Shown in pieces: positions 1 to 11,511 of a DNA stretch of 64,000 nt. The notes below the pieces were generated by a model that was not told the origin of the DNA, ran no database searches, and saw only the letters and a program-made list of their open reading frames with translations. Within the stretch, counting starts at the first letter, position 1. Each line of letters begins with the position of its first letter. The position numbers were made by a program, and so were the translations under genes. The stretch is from Coniferiporia sulphurascens (taxonomy: Eukaryota > Basidiomycota > Agaricomycetes > Hymenochaetales > Hymenochaetaceae): assembly GCA_002794785.1 (NCBI GenBank), contig NBBA01000004.1, positions 1,426,001 to 1,490,000 on the forward strand, written 5' to 3'.

Positions 1-963
1 GAACACCACGTGAATAGTGCACATAATATCTCGAAGCATGAGGTTCCGAGTTCACATGGACGCCCCGCGGCACCGACCACCGTCACTCACGGCGCGACAA
101 ATCGCCCCGTCAGTAGTGAGGCTCATGTTCACATTCCGGGCTTGCATGGCCTCGGAAATTCCCCCCTCTCCCGTGTAAAGCACGGTGTCGCTCACCTTGT
201 TGAAGATATTCTCAACGATAGCAGCGTTCCCGAGCAGCATTCCGGTAATCGACACGAGAGCCGTGATCCGGTTTGTATTTAATTCTTATCAATTTACTCG
301 ATTTGTTCTAGATATTGATAGTTCGCTGCAGGAATTTTCCCTAAACTTTAATCTGACGCAAGTGGTCCAGGAACCCGAGAGTCGGCCCAAGGCTCGTGGT
401 AATCCGTGAGCCCATATATTTAAACCTTATCAGCTTGGATCTGAAGGCCTCTGCATCCATGCAGTAAAGTGTCCGCGCTCGCTTCTGGTGAAGACGCCTC
501 AGAATATGAGCAGAATAGCCAGGCCGATAATGCAAACAACGGGGCGTGGGTATACTATGAAGGCGCTACGCAGGAAGGCGACCCCGACAATGAATCTTCT
601 GGAGGCGCCCCGGAAAACCAGGACAACAATGATGACGATAACACGTCAAGCAACGATTCGTCAAGGGATAATGCATCAAACGAGGGGGACAGCGGACCAG
701 ATGATAGCGTACAGAACGGAGGAGGATCCGACGATAATGCGCAAAGTGGGGGAGACAATGTGTCGAACGATGATGCGCAGAGCGGGGGAGACAATGTGTC
801 GAACGACGACCCGCAAGGTAGTGGAGACAATGTGTCGAGCGATGACCCGCAAGGTGATGGAGACAATGCGTCAGTAAACGGTAGCACACAGGGCGGTGGA
901 AGCGATAGTTCTGATGATGACACGGGCACACGGGGCGGAGGAAACGCTATGGACGACGACTAA
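1..963 (+). CDS. Acidic Ser/Asp/Gly/Asn-rich protein with tandem repeats, 5' partial
   Basis: The reading frame is already open at base 1, so the gene starts upstream of the window. Exons consistent in phase are <1..270, 332..405 and 465..963. The introns have donors GTTTGT and GTGAGC and end in CAG. The first part is His/Ser-rich. The last exon is strongly acidic and low in complexity, and contains 12-residue repeats of the type SGGDNVSNDDxQ. The protein ends in a run of Asp before TAA at 961-963. I recognise no domain, and the visible part shows no membrane segment. A Tc1 element sits two bases after the stop. An intracellular disordered acidic protein or a wall-associated repeat protein would both fit; the function is unknown. 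A GTG-initiated ORF at 469 is only the last exon. Confidence 0.55.
745..888 (+). repeat. 36-bp in-frame tandem repeat, about four units
   Basis: Units start at 745, 781, 817 and 853. Each encodes about 12 residues with the core GDNVSNDD. The first two are nearly identical, and the fourth is degenerate and one codon longer. The period is a multiple of three, so the frame is kept when the copy number changes. Confidence 0.85.
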
Positions 964-967
964 ACTA

Positions 968-2305
968 CTCGTGCCTCCCATAAGTGACCGGACACCGTGA
1001 GATATTGCCCTGAACCTCATTGTGCTTTGTTAAACAAAGTGGCTCGCGACACAAATAATCATAATGAAAATGGCACGAAAAAATTGTACAGAGCAGGGTA
1101 GAAGCATGGCTGTCTTTGCGTAAGAAAATTATGAAATTTAAAAATGTGTGTGACCTCCTTTTGCCACCAAAACAGCCTTAACCCGGTCAACCATCCGCCC
1201 GGCATGTTTATTAATGTCTTCGATTGTGATGGTGTCCCAAGCCTCAATTACAGCTGCCTTAAGCTCATGTAGGGTACTTGGGTGATTAGGACGACGTCTT
1301 ATCAACTCCTTGAGAATGTGCCAGATGGGCTCGATAGGATTCAGGTCAGGCGAGGATGCTGGATGAGGGAAGAGAGGAATGTCCGAATCTGAAAACCATT
1401 TCTTTACTATTTTTTCCCGATGGCAGGGCGCTCCATCCTGTTGAAAGAAGATATAACCCCTATCCACTAGTAGACCTTCAATATGCTCCTGGAGAACCCC
1501 ATCAAGCACCTGCTCTCGATAGCGGGCTGCAGTCATACCTCCACCCTTCCCACCTGGATAATCAAGTACAACTAATGGGCCTTTGTGATTTAGTGAGATG
1601 CACGCCCACACCATGACACGGACAGGGGACTGTGGGAATGAAGGAACTGTGCACTCATCCAAGTACACTTCTTTTGATGAACGTGAGACATATACAATGC
1701 CAGCATTGTCACCGAGAGAAATGTAGCACTCATCTGAAAACAATACTTGCCCAAATTCCCTTCTGTCCCAATCATCCAGCTCTCTTGCCCACTCCATCCG
1801 TGCATCCTTCAGTCTCTGTGTAAGGTACGGAACCTTCCTTGCCTTCCTACGGTGAATGCCTACAGCTGAAAGCTGCCTGCGGACCGTGTTCAAGCTGATA
1901 TGCAACCCCCCAACATTGCCAAGGGCCGCAAATGGCATACGCTGATTTTTTTTGCTGTGGGAGATGAGGGAACACTTACCTTGGGCTGAAAGCTTTGTTG
2001 GACGCCCAGGACGAGTTAAATTTGTGACTGAGCCCGTCTCCAGATACTTTCTGTTGAGGTCAGCACACGTTGATGATGCGGCACCGTGAAGAGCTGCTGC
2101 CGCACGGACAGATAAACGAGCCCGGATGGATCCAATGATGTGGTTTTTTCGTGCAACATCAAGCTCAGCTCTTGAAGTCTTCCTAGCCATAAAAAGTCCA
2201 GCCTAAGACACGAAAATCTTGAAGTAGGAGCACGCAGAAAAAATTCGACACAACACGGCACGACGTGACTTGTCACGGTGACCGGTCACTTATGGGAGGC
2301 ACAAG
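968..2305 (-). mobile_element. Tc1/mariner-type DNA transposon with intact DD34E transposase
   Basis: Terminal inverted repeats of 32 bp lie at 968-999 and 2274-2305 and match except at two positions. TA dinucleotides at 966-967 and 2306-2307 form the expected target-site duplication. The bases outside each TA are AAC on the left and GTT on the right, so the restored target would read AAC-TA-GTT, a palindrome. The element is 1338 bp and holds one uninterrupted transposase gene on the minus strand. The near-identical repeats and undamaged ORF suggest a young and possibly still active copy. Confidence 0.93.
1138..2190 (-). CDS. Tc1-family transposase
   Basis: This is a 350-residue protein with no intron or frameshift. 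The N-terminal 70 residues form the paired helix-turn-helix DNA-binding region and include a GRP motif near residue 62. The catalytic triad is D153 (LFSDECY), D252 (QQDGAPCH) and E287 (SSPDLNPIE). There are 34 residues between the second D and the E, so this is the DD34E signature of Tc1 rather than DD34D mariner. The length and motif order are those of a full-length Tc1 transposase that cuts and pastes at TA sites. It is transcribed against the upstream acidic gene. Confidence 0.95.
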   Translation of the reverse strand: MARKTSRAELDVARKNHIIGSIRARLSVRAAAALHGAASSTCADLNRKYLETGSVTNLTRPGRPTKLSAQGKCSLISHSKKNQRMPFAALGNVGGLHISLNTVRRQLSAVGIHRRKARKVPYLTQRLKDARMEWARELDDWDRREFGQVLFSDECYISLGDNAGIVYVSRSSKEVYLDECTVPSFPQSPVRVMVWACISLNHKGPLVVLDYPGGKGGGMTAARYREQVLDGVLQEHIEGLLVDRGYIFFQQDGAPCHREKIVKKWFSDSDIPLFPHPASSPDLNPIEPIWHILKELIRRRPNHPSTLHELKAAVIEAWDTITIEDINKHAGRMVDRVKAVLVAKGGHTHF

Positions 2306-2556
2306 TAGTTCTTACCTAAGTCTCCCCTGTCTATTTTTTTTTTTAAAAATCAGGATCTTCAACGGCCTTTACTTGGAGGCTTGAACAACTACTGTAGTGG
2401 TATTTCTACTCAGAGTCGCTTCGGGAATGTCCAAGTATGGAGAGGAATGACCGACGATCATTGATTTCGGCTGATTAATCCGACATCTGCATCTACCATT
2501 CCAGGAATCTACAGCAAACTTCAGGCTCTGCTATCCCGTCCGAAGGTCCGAGTTCG

Positions 2557-3922
2557 ATGGGCAGAACAAGAATAAGAAACAAGAAAGCAACGGCATCCTC
2601 AACTGCGGAGAAGGACCAGCCTTCATTGGACTCGCTTTTCGCAAAGGCTCAGCTGCTCGTGACGCAATGCGACTACGACCTCGCTCAGAAATTTGCACTA
2701 CGCATACTTGAGCGCGCACCTGAGCGAGCAGACGCGAGAGAGCTCTTGGGCGTTACGCAGCTCGAAAAGGGTGAGCTCGATGACGCAAGACGGGTGAGGA
2801 ATTGCTCCTACTTCGCCGCTGTAATGATTTTTGGCTGATTGCCTCCAGACATTTCAATCTTTACTTCCGCCCGCGCAAGACGCCCCGAACCCCCCTCCTC
2901 CTTCTGCACATTTGTACCTGGCGCAATTAAGCGAAGAGGATCCGCATCTAGCCTTGAAACACTATGAAGCTGCCGTCGGTATTCTGCATGGGCAGCTGAA
3001 GGGAAAGGAGAGGGCCGTGGGGGAAGACACTGGAGAGAGCGAAGTGGACATACGGAAGAATATCGTCAGGGTTTTGGTTGCAATGGTGGAGATCTGGATG
3101 GCCCCCACTTATGACCTGTGGTACGAGAGACAATTGATTCTCCTTAGAGAGCTACTGACGATCCTCGCAGCTTCGATCCAAAGGCCGAGGAGACCTGTGA
3201 AGCATTATTAAAAACCGCGTTTGATACGGATCCAGATAACGTTGAGGCGCTTATCAGCCTTTCGTCGTTCCGTCTATCTCAACAACGGCCAGAGGAAGCG
3301 AAGGAGGCAGCGATGAAGGCATGGACGGCGTGGAAGGATGCTGAAGAAGGTTTGTACCCCCCTTCTCATTTCTCTCTTTCGGAGTGCATCCTGCCTGCTT
3401 TTCTGATATATGATTGTTTCTCGCAGACGACTCCAAACTGCCTCCCATACAAACTCGGATAGAGCTCACGAAACGCTTTATCGAGCTTTCTGAATATCCT
3501 CCCGCATTGCTCGTGCTCCAGGGCATTATGGCCTCGGACGACCAGGAAGTTGAAGCCTGGTATCTCGAAGGGTGGTGTTTCTTCCTTATGGCCAAGCAGT
3601 CCAAGGAGACTGGTGCGAAGATCGAAGATCTGTCTTGGGAAGAGCTTGCAAGGGACGCCCGCGATTGTTTGGAAAACTGTAAAACGGTAAGCCCCATTTT
3701 TACGGAAGACCCCATGCAATTTAATCTATTCTAATGCAATGGTGCATACAGCTGCATACAGTCCAACAGCATCCGGATCAAAGACTACTTGAGCACACAG
3801 CCGAGCTAATCGGTCAACTGGATTCTATAGGTATCAAGCCTTCAGTGGATGAGGGTGGGGAGGACGCAGAGGAAGGTTGGGAGGACGCTGACGATTCCGA
3901 CGAAGATGTAGAGATGAGTTAG
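2557..3922 (+). CDS. ACL4: Assembly chaperone of ribosomal protein L4 (Acl4-like TPR protein)
   Basis: Five exons keep the frame: 2557-2793, 2849-3120, 3171-3349, 3427-3686 and 3752-3922. The product has a basic N-terminus (MGRTRIRNKK), a series of TPR helices and a strongly acidic tail ending SDEDVEMS. This layout and the DLCFDPKAEE-type segment made at the second splice match fungal YDR161W/Acl4 proteins. In yeast Acl4 binds newly made Rpl4 (uL4) and escorts it to the nucleus for 60S assembly. The start is the first in-frame ATG with a good context. It converges with the minus-strand gene ending at 4161. Homology is inferred by eye from family resemblance. Confidence 0.78.
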
Positions 3923-4160
3923 CCTTATCCCTCGAATTGTCCCTCGAATTATTGAACAAAAGTAGCTACATGATGTAACCTTGTTTTTTCCCTCCCGACA
4001 TAGCGTTGTTATATGTTGTCATTTGTATTAATCTCTGAAACAATTATTCAACACAGCAGATTCTATCTATAATTTTCTGAATATAGTAAATGAGAGTGGT
4101 GATATGCAAGTCAAATCCAAAAATAGTTGTAGATCGGGGCCGTTGCTCTAAAAATTCGCT

Positions 4161-5616
4161 TTAGTGTTGGTGCTTTGCGTCCTTCGTCGACTTTTCACTT
4201 CCGCGTAGCATGTCCCATAGTTCAGGTCCGTCACGAATAAGACACTGAAGAAGGACCTCGTTAGATGCACCCGGCAAAGTCACATCCAGCAACACATACG
4301 ATCACAACCTCCACCGAGATAAGGAGTATAATAATTAATTCCATACGATGAGCGGAGGACTGCATAAAGATGTCGACGGTCAGTGTCAATTATCATTCCC
4401 AAAAAAATCATATTTACCTCTGTAAGGAGCTCGCGAAGGACCGACTGCACCTACGAATTTTCGAGTTTAACAAGAGAAATGATATCAAAAGAAGCCTTCA
4501 TGCTTACTTCAGCGGCATAGGTGATTTTATCATTTAGGGAGTTTGTCCTTGCACTGATATCTAGGGCGTCAGCCACGGACTTGAAGTACGCTGAATAAAC
4601 GTGTAAGAGCTATGAAGAAATGTATCCTAAAAAAGAACTGTTACGTGCATTCCAGCTCTGGTTCAGCCCAGTAAAAGTCGGGAATATCGAGGAAGTTCTC
4701 ATGGTTGAGGATCAAGCCTTGTCTAAAGATCATGAGTTCTCCGAGTTTCATGATCACTTCCCGACGTCCTAATCCTACTTTTCCCGTCTCTGAAAGCGTT
4801 ACAGGTAAAGCGGACACGGAAGAAAGATATGTGTCAAGCTTCGTTTCGAGAACAGACAGAGCGGAAGACCGTGCAAGTGCTTGGGAGTAAGAGTAACGAG
4901 CTAGAAGGGTATCTTGAGGCAGGATCATGTCTGGTAAAGGCTGAGGAAGAGACGTGGGGTCTTCAGGGGGCGAACTACTCCCAAGTATGATAAGGTCTCC
5001 TTGAAGACGAGTTTTCCTAGAGAAGGGGGTAAGCAAGCATACGATACTTGAAGTATGTTTTCACCTACTCGTTGGGATCCGTCACGAACTCGACGTCTTC
5101 GGTTTCGGGCTCTTTTAATCGTCCCATCTCCGCAAACGAACCGGCTATGAAGTCCCTCGAGAACTTTTTCGCATCTGTTTCTTCTAACCCCCAGCAAACG
5201 AGACTACCGTTTCCAAAAATGAAAATTTCGCCCTCCCTGCCGTCTAGTCCGGCCCATTTCGGTATCCACCATGCACTGTGGAGCCTCACAGCGGACGCAG
5301 GTAGGCGAAAACGCAGCTGAGGTAGGAGATAGCGCTCCGCCCCGGCCAAAACAGAGACGGGTCGAATGTCGCTGCGTGTAGGGGTAGGATTCACGCGTAT
5401 AGGTAGAGACGCAGCCGCCGTCCGCCTCAATTGCGTTGCTGCCTTAGGCTTCGTTTTTCCGGACTGAGAAGCTGCGACTTCCTCCTGTACCGTTGTCGTG
5501 AGGCCACGAGCACGCAACAGTGAGAACGCTGTGGGCTTGAATCGATTGAAGTCGCATTTCGGTCTGAAGAAACTTGACCGGAGGCTCTGCCGTAAGGAGG
5601 CACCTGCAAAAGTCAT
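4161..5616 (-). CDS. Mitochondrial DUF155 protein (RMND1 / Mrx10-like)
   Basis: Six exons keep the frame on the minus strand: 5069-5616, 4649-5016, 4508-4590, 4418-4450, 4300-4359 and 4161-4244. The first 50 residues are rich in Arg, Ser and Phe with few acids, as expected of a mitochondrial targeting sequence. The DUF155 core is seen in EIFIFGNGSLVCWG and later in FYWAEPELE, SARTNSLNDKITYAAE and VEVVICLIRDGPELW. The family includes human RMND1, yeast Mrx10/YDR282C and Rmd1, which are inner-membrane proteins linked to mitochondrial translation. The C-terminal hydrophobic helix is present. One intron (4591-4648) works only with a GC donor. The gene shares the short upstream region with SNU66 on the other strand. 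Confidence 0.85.
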
Positions 5617-5974
5617 CTAAAAAGGTCAGACAATACGTGGACAGATTAAACACAGGAAGGGAAGGGGATAACTCGAACCTCAGTGCTCACAATAAAACCG
5701 GAATGAAAAAAGGCGACTTGAGTCTTGTCTAGGAGACAAAGGCTACATATATATACTGACGAAAAGACCCGGCCTTCGGGCAAGAGTTCTCCGCTTACTC
5801 ACGTACGGCGCGACCACGCGTCGGTTCCGCCGACGAGTCCGCTCATCCGACTTGGGCTTGGACTCACACCTGCTTCAACCGTAACCTCGTTCTGAGACGT
5901 ACCGTCTAATTAATTGTCAACGAAAAGTATCTGTCAACGGGTGGTACCTTGTAGACCGCGTACAGGCAAACGCA
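5617..5974. promoter_or_regulatory. Divergent promoter region between the DUF155 gene and SNU66
   Basis: About 360 bp separates two divergent start codons, so it must hold both promoters and leaders. I see no ORF. A TATATATA stretch lies near 5747-5754. No other known site is evident. Confidence 0.5.
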
Positions 5975-8822
5975 ATGGAGGAAAGCATTAGTTTGGAGGA
6001 GACGAACAAAATCCGTATTTCACTCGGTCTAAAGCCTTTGACGGACGACAATGCCCCGGCAGACAATCAAGACAAGCAAGCAGAGGACAACTATTCCAAG
6101 AGGAGAGAGGAAGAAGCTAAGGAGAAAGAGAAGAAGTAAGTTGTTTTGCCCTACTTGTGCTACTCCTGCTGAAGTCTGTTTTGTCTTGCTTCATAGGAGG
6201 ATCCAGGACAAAATTGCAAAGTGGGTACCTCTTTCGATTATCTTCTCCTATATCGTTACTTCCACCCTGCCTGGCCACAGACCGCGCGACTGAGTGCACT
6301 TCGACTGATATCTGTCACGCAGGGTAAAGAACAAGCGTGAACTCAATGCATCGCTGAAGGGTGCCACGTTGGGTGATGCAGACGCGGACACGGATGACAC
6401 TCTAAAATGGATCAAGAAGAGCAAGAAGCGGGAAAAGCTGCTTGCTAAGAAGAGGATGGAGGAGCTCGAGAGCATGGACAAACAGTTCCAGGGTGACGAG
6501 TATACCGAAAGTGAGCGATTCTGAATAAGGGGCGATGGCTTGTGCGTAGCTAACGTCGCTGCCTTTCTCATCAGAGGACCTCGAGGGGCTAAAAGTCGGT
6601 CATGACTTTGAGGAACTCGGGGAGGGTGAGGCGCGCATTCTTACGCTTAAAGATAGTCGCATTCTAGACAACGAAGGTCTGTGTTGTTATTTTCTATGTT
6701 GTCCTCAATTAATCTTTTCTCCAGAGGACGAGCTTCAAAATGTGGAGATGGCCGAACGTGAACACACGAAGAAGATCAACGAGCTGAAAGTTAAGAAAAA
6801 GGGCTATACAGGCTATGATGACGAAGAGTTCGTTGAAGGTCAAGCAGGCATGCGGAGGGCGATTCTGGCAAAGTACGATGAGGACCTCGAGGGCTCACGA
6901 GAAACAGTATGCTATCTACTTCACTTGCCGTAATGATGCTCACCTGGACTCCAGGGGTTCCGTCTGGGAGGCAGCATTCCTCGAACTTCGGAAACAGTCA
7001 GGGAAGAACAAGAGAGGGTTGCTGCTACAGTGAACAAATCGTTGTTATCTATTGACTACGCCAGTAAGTGGCTATGTTTGGGTCGACACAAAGCATTTCT
7101 AAAAGGCCAAATTTTACAGAAAACATGGAAATTGCGGATTATCTTCAGGAGGGAGATGTTGGCTTTAAGAAGCCCAAAACCAAGAAGAAGCGCCCCTCAC
7201 GCCGAGTAATCGAAGTCTCTGACATTGTGCCTATAGAGGATGCCGACAAAATGGATACCGACGAGAAGACGTCCGCTGCAGGGGCGAGAGATCTTGACAC
7301 GAATTTTGTGGATGACGACGAACTTCAGGCTTCACTTGCCCGGGCACGGCGTGCGAAAACAATGAAGAGAGTCAAGGTCTTGTCGCAAGAAGAAATAGCG
7401 AAAAAGCGTAAGTTTATTAAAATTTCTACTGATGTGTAGCAGGATTGAAATCTAAATTATAATTTTTAGTCACGGAGGAACGCGTCAGGGATGGCACTGG
7501 TCCCGACGACAGTGCGATCAAAGTTGAGGACGAGGACGATGATGACCCCGGGCTTGTATTTGATGACACTTCCGAATTCGTCCGCTCCGTTCAGTACAAT
7601 CCCGTTGTGGTGAAGGAGGAACCAAGGGAACAGCCCATCAAGAAAGAAGAAGCCCCTCAAATCGACGTGAAAATGCAAGACGTGGATGGGACTACCGAGG
7701 CTGAAGAGGAGTTAGAAGCGGGAGAGGTGACGATGAAGGAGGAGGAAGACGAAGAAGCGATGCTCAATGCTTTGGAGAATGCGATTCACATCGCAGAAAC
7801 TGCTGAAGCCGTCAAGCAAGAAGAGAATGGCGGTATTGAGGGCACGTCATCTGAGCAGTCATTCGGTGGAGGACTCGGCGCGACATTGAATATTCTCCGA
7901 CAGCAAGGTGTACTTGCTGCACCCTCTGCGGATCAGAGGGAGCGAGAACGGACACAACGGCAGCGCGACTTGTGGTTAGCTGAATATCGTACACGTCTAG
8001 CTCTCCGCGAACTAGATCGCCTGAAGGCCAAGGGCGAAAGGAAGGACCAGGCGCAACGCGAGTATGAGAATCGTCTGCGAGAGCAGCAAGAGGCTCGCGA
8101 GGGTTTGGAATTGTTTAGGGACTACAAGCCGGACGTCAATATTGTCTATCATGATGAATTCGGTCGGGAGCTGACACCGAAGGAAGCTTGGAAGGCCCTT
8201 TCGCATCGCTTCCACGGGAAGGGCTCAGGGAAGATGAAGACGGAGAAGAGGTTGAAGAAGATTGCAGAGGAAAAGAAGAAAGAGGCGATGGCGAGCGGGG
8301 ACACGCCATTGAGCATGAACAGGGCGTTCCAGATGCGTCAGGAGAAAACTGGACAGGCTCATTTCGTGCTATCCGTGGGTAACAGAGGGTAAGTTTTATA
8401 GTGGCAACCATATATCAGGGTGTTGTTAATGGCATCATTTTTATAGCGCCGTCCCACAAGCAACGGAATTCCTCGACCCGCCAACGCTCTCCAAGGGCAA
8501 GACGGAGAAGATAAAGAGCAAGAAGAAAAACGCGGCAAAGGAGAAGTCGCCAGCTGCCATCGACATGACCGGCTTCACAGCTCTTCCTGCTATGCACCCA
8601 CTTTCGACTGGCTCGAGTCCAGGGCCGGGTCAACTCAGGAGCACTGACTCGCCTGCACCGAGCATGATGAAACAGAGTTTCTCGCGAGTATCTGAGCCGG
8701 TGTCCGGTGCCGGTACGCCTGTGTCGGGGCCGTCCGAACGGACAAAGGTGGCGTTTGGTTTCGGTACCAAGCGGAAGGCGGGAGAGGATGGTAGTGGGAC
8801 ACCGCCGGTGAAGAGGCGGTAA
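5975..8822 (+). CDS. SNU66: U4/U6.U5 tri-snRNP protein Snu66 / SART1
   Basis: Nine exons keep the frame: 5975-6135, 6197-6220, 6323-6510, 6575-6676, 6725-6906, 6955-7063, 7120-7407, 7470-8388 and 8447-8822. The start MEESISLEETNKIR and the following segment ISLGLKPL are characteristic of SART1/Snu66. So are long charged helices, the GFRLGGSIPRTSE segment, KNMEIADYLQEGD, and the C-terminal block around HDEFGRELTPKEAWKALSHRFHGKG. The protein is a structural part of the tri-snRNP in the nucleus and is needed for its joining with the spliceosome. The tail is rich in Ser, Pro and Lys and ends in basic residues that could act as a nuclear localisation signal. The second exon is only 24 nt. Confidence 0.92.
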
Positions 8823-9212
8823 TATTATTTTTTGTCGGGTCTAATATTTTCTTCTCATTCTCCCGTACTTCGCAAATACCTGCAACACCCATATGGACTG
8901 TATTTGCGAAATTCGGTATAGGCAGTGACATCGTTATGTCGAGAACGCCTATAGTGACTGTCTGCGACAATATTACTGTCGTCCAATTACTTTTCTTGTC
9001 TATATGGTAGTAGCGGCGCTTTTTGTCATAGCTGTAGATTTTTTTTGCAGAACTTATTGGGTCTCTGTTTGTGACCGCACCTTGGGAGAGTGTCATGGAG
9101 TCTTGAGGCGTGTGTAACAGAAATCGGCGCAAATCTAGCTTTACTTACCACGTGATAGCCAGATGTAGTCAAGCTGTGGCCGTTAATTAGTACGAGACTG
9201 CTTCACCACGAA
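8823..9212. other. Intergenic region, 390 bp
   Basis: This holds the 3' region of SNU66 and the promoter of the poly-Q gene. I see no convincing ORF or repeat. Confidence 0.5.
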
Positions 9213-10033
9213 ATGGCACCCTGCAAGCCGGCGAAAGCAGTAAAAGTCCGCGTCCCGCGCCAAAACTCACAGCGGATAGGGCCATCGCTGACCAACCATA
9301 TACGCACCGTCGGCCGGCGGGACGGTATCGTCATACAGCTCCCGCCGCCTGTCCAGGAGCAGCCCAGCGCAGTCGGCGCATCGTCCGTATGTAATCTGCT
9401 CGCGGCCGCTGCCGGAGACTATGCTTACGAGAATTATCTAGGAGAACGCCTCGGAGTGGAACTCGCTTCTACTGTCTGCCCGCGCGCAGAGGGGTCCGTT
9501 TTGGGATGTGGGCACGCAGCAGTACGTGTTTTTGGACTCACTTGTTTCTTTAGAAGTCGGTTGCGAGCTCAGTGTGGTTTGAAAGGTTCCTCGTGGAGGA
9601 AGAGTCCGCGCTTTATTATGACCCGACGCCACTTGTTGAGGCAGTACGGTCCTTGACAGAGGGCCAGCGCGAGGGGGCGCAGAACCCCAACGTCGCGTCA
9701 ACTTCAAGCGCTTCTCAGCAACAACAACTGCAACAACAACAACAACAACAACAACAGCAGCAGCAGCAGCAGATCCAACAGCAGCGCGCTGCGTACGCCA
9801 ACCAGCAGTACGGGTACGCGAGCGGTGCAGGGACGCCGACAATGCGCCACGCCACGCCTGCGCGGAACATGGCTGCGTACCCGAACACGCCTGGCAGCGG
9901 GCCGCCAGGGCAGTTCTACGGGGACACGATGACGCCGACCCGCCCGATGGACGCCGTGGGTGCGTCGCCCGAGGTATATGGACGGCGAATCACACGCGGG
10001 ATGAGCGATGGCTACCCGGGATATGGGAATTAG
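9213..10033 (+). CDS. Uncharacterised protein with poly-glutamine tract
   Basis: Start at ATG 9213. The first intron is well supported (about 9388-9440, donor GTATGT, acceptor CTAG). It switches to a frame with strong protein character (ENASEWNSLL, then RGPFWDVGTQQ). A second intron must start at the GTACGT donor near 9523. The only acceptor that restores the downstream frame is near 9586, giving QQFLVEEESALYYDPTPLVEAV. The C-terminal half is a disordered Gln, Gly, Pro and Tyr-rich tail with about 20 consecutive Gln or near-Gln codons. Continuous reading of the first frame through the introns is misleading. I do not recognise the family. A Q-rich nuclear or mRNA-associated regulator is possible but not shown. 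Confidence 0.5.
9717..9783 (+). repeat. CAA/CAG poly-glutamine microsatellite
   Basis: A run of CAA then CAG codons lies in the last exon of the Q-rich gene. The mixture of two codons reduces slippage, but the tract is still a likely length polymorphism. Confidence 0.85.
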
Positions 10034-10202
10034 TTTTAGAGGCGAGCTCCTCTTTTTTACTGATTGTATTTTATTGCGTGTACTATTGCTTTCAAATCTG
10101 CTCTGTTTACTGTCACATTCGGGTGATCAAATAATTTGACTTGTAGTAAATCCGGACAAGTAATAATTTAGGTGAGTTGGACAAAAATACATGAATGATG
10201 AT

Positions 10203-11511
10203 CTACAGGTCTCCAACGCTCTTGATGCTGAGCTCCTTTGCTAATATACAACGTCCTTTGTCTCTCCCCTTTGAGCTCTCAAAGGCTTTTACTAACGAAG
10301 CCTGACCTTCATCGGTCCTACAAAGAAAAAGGAGTCGATTAGACACTTGTTCTACATCATGCTCGGCTCAACGCACCATTTCACCGCATGCGCGTGTTTC
10401 TCAAGGGCCACCTTGACCGTTGCCCAAGAAAATCTAACTAGAGACGGGAAGCCAAAGGTTGGCTCGATCGCATCTCGTAGCCATGCCTGCGTTTTCGGAT
10501 CTGAGAGTGACTTGTCAGAATCTCCTTGAAACGAATTATCTCATAGACCAAGATACCTGAAGGGTACCCGCTCCCCCGCTCCTCCGGCCAGGCATATTGC
10601 GGACTCGACTCGTGCTCGTCATAGACCCACCCAGCCATCCACGCGTCGCGCGTCACTTTGGCAGCCACACTTGCTGCGCCGACGATCTTGAACTTGGAGT
10701 CTGCTTTTGCAGTCACCGTAAACGCGATGCCCGGGAATATATTTGAGAGGTGTCGTTCGTACGTCGTCGTATTCCCGAGGGCGTCGACGTATATCTGTAA
10801 AATAAATTAAAAAGGGATAATGTTACTTGGTATATCCGAATAGACGATTAATCGGCGGTAATGACCTCGGTTAGCTGAATCCCCTTGTTGAGAACCTCTC
10901 GGATGAGGGTGATCGTGGCATCCTCCGATTGTTTGTTCAAATTAGTCGGGGGACGTCGGAGCATTCCACTTGATATCGCTTGTGGACTGGAAATACATTC
11001 TAGACAGTTTACAACAAAGAACTTGTAACGATTGAATTGCCCGCACCTGATGACCCGCACTGCCCAAGCGAGGTTTTCCGGTTCAGAGCTGAGTGTTTCC
11101 AGGAGAGAGGCCCTGTTATCGTGCGTAAGGGTTTTTGAGTCTGTTCATGCAATTTATTAATTTCCCTCAGGAACGTCTTTCGGAACTTGGGCGCTCACCT
11201 GCAAAGCCCAGCTCTTCAAGCTGGTCCTTGTACGCGACAGGGCAGTACGCGACGCCGTACACCATAGGCCCCAACGCAGGTCCTCTCCCGGCTTCGTCGA
11301 CACCGAGCATGTACGGGCCCTTAGCGACGGGCTTTGAGGAATGGTACGAGTACGTTGCGGTCAAAGGCTTGAGCGGGTGGGGCAACGACGGTATCTTGGG
11401 CGCGTCATCTGCACTAACAAGTAGCACACCTTCACCCTGCGACTCGACTAGATCTGGCTCCTGAGAATCGGCGGGTTCTGGCTGCAAAGCCACGGTTGAT
11501 GTGTCGACCAT
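10203..11511 (-). CDS. RNH201: Ribonuclease H2 catalytic subunit A
   Basis: Six exons keep the frame on the minus strand: 11199-11511, 11047-11140, 10866-10986, 10557-10794, 10377-10500 and 10203-10317. The catalytic motif GVDEAGRGP sits about 70 residues in. [11 protein letters not shown] follows at the first splice, with IYVDALG and later [19 protein letters not shown]. These give the acidic residues of a type 2 RNase H. The enzyme removes single ribonucleotides from DNA and RNA in RNA:DNA hybrids in the nucleus, with subunits B and C encoded elsewhere. The unconserved 40-residue N-terminal extension is normal for fungi. Only about 200 bp separates it from the first GNAT gene, so their promoters overlap. 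Confidence 0.95.

Noticed and set aside
469..963. ORF starting with GTG as a separate gene
   Set aside because: It is the last exon of the partial gene from base 1; the splice 405/465 keeps the frame and no ATG is present.
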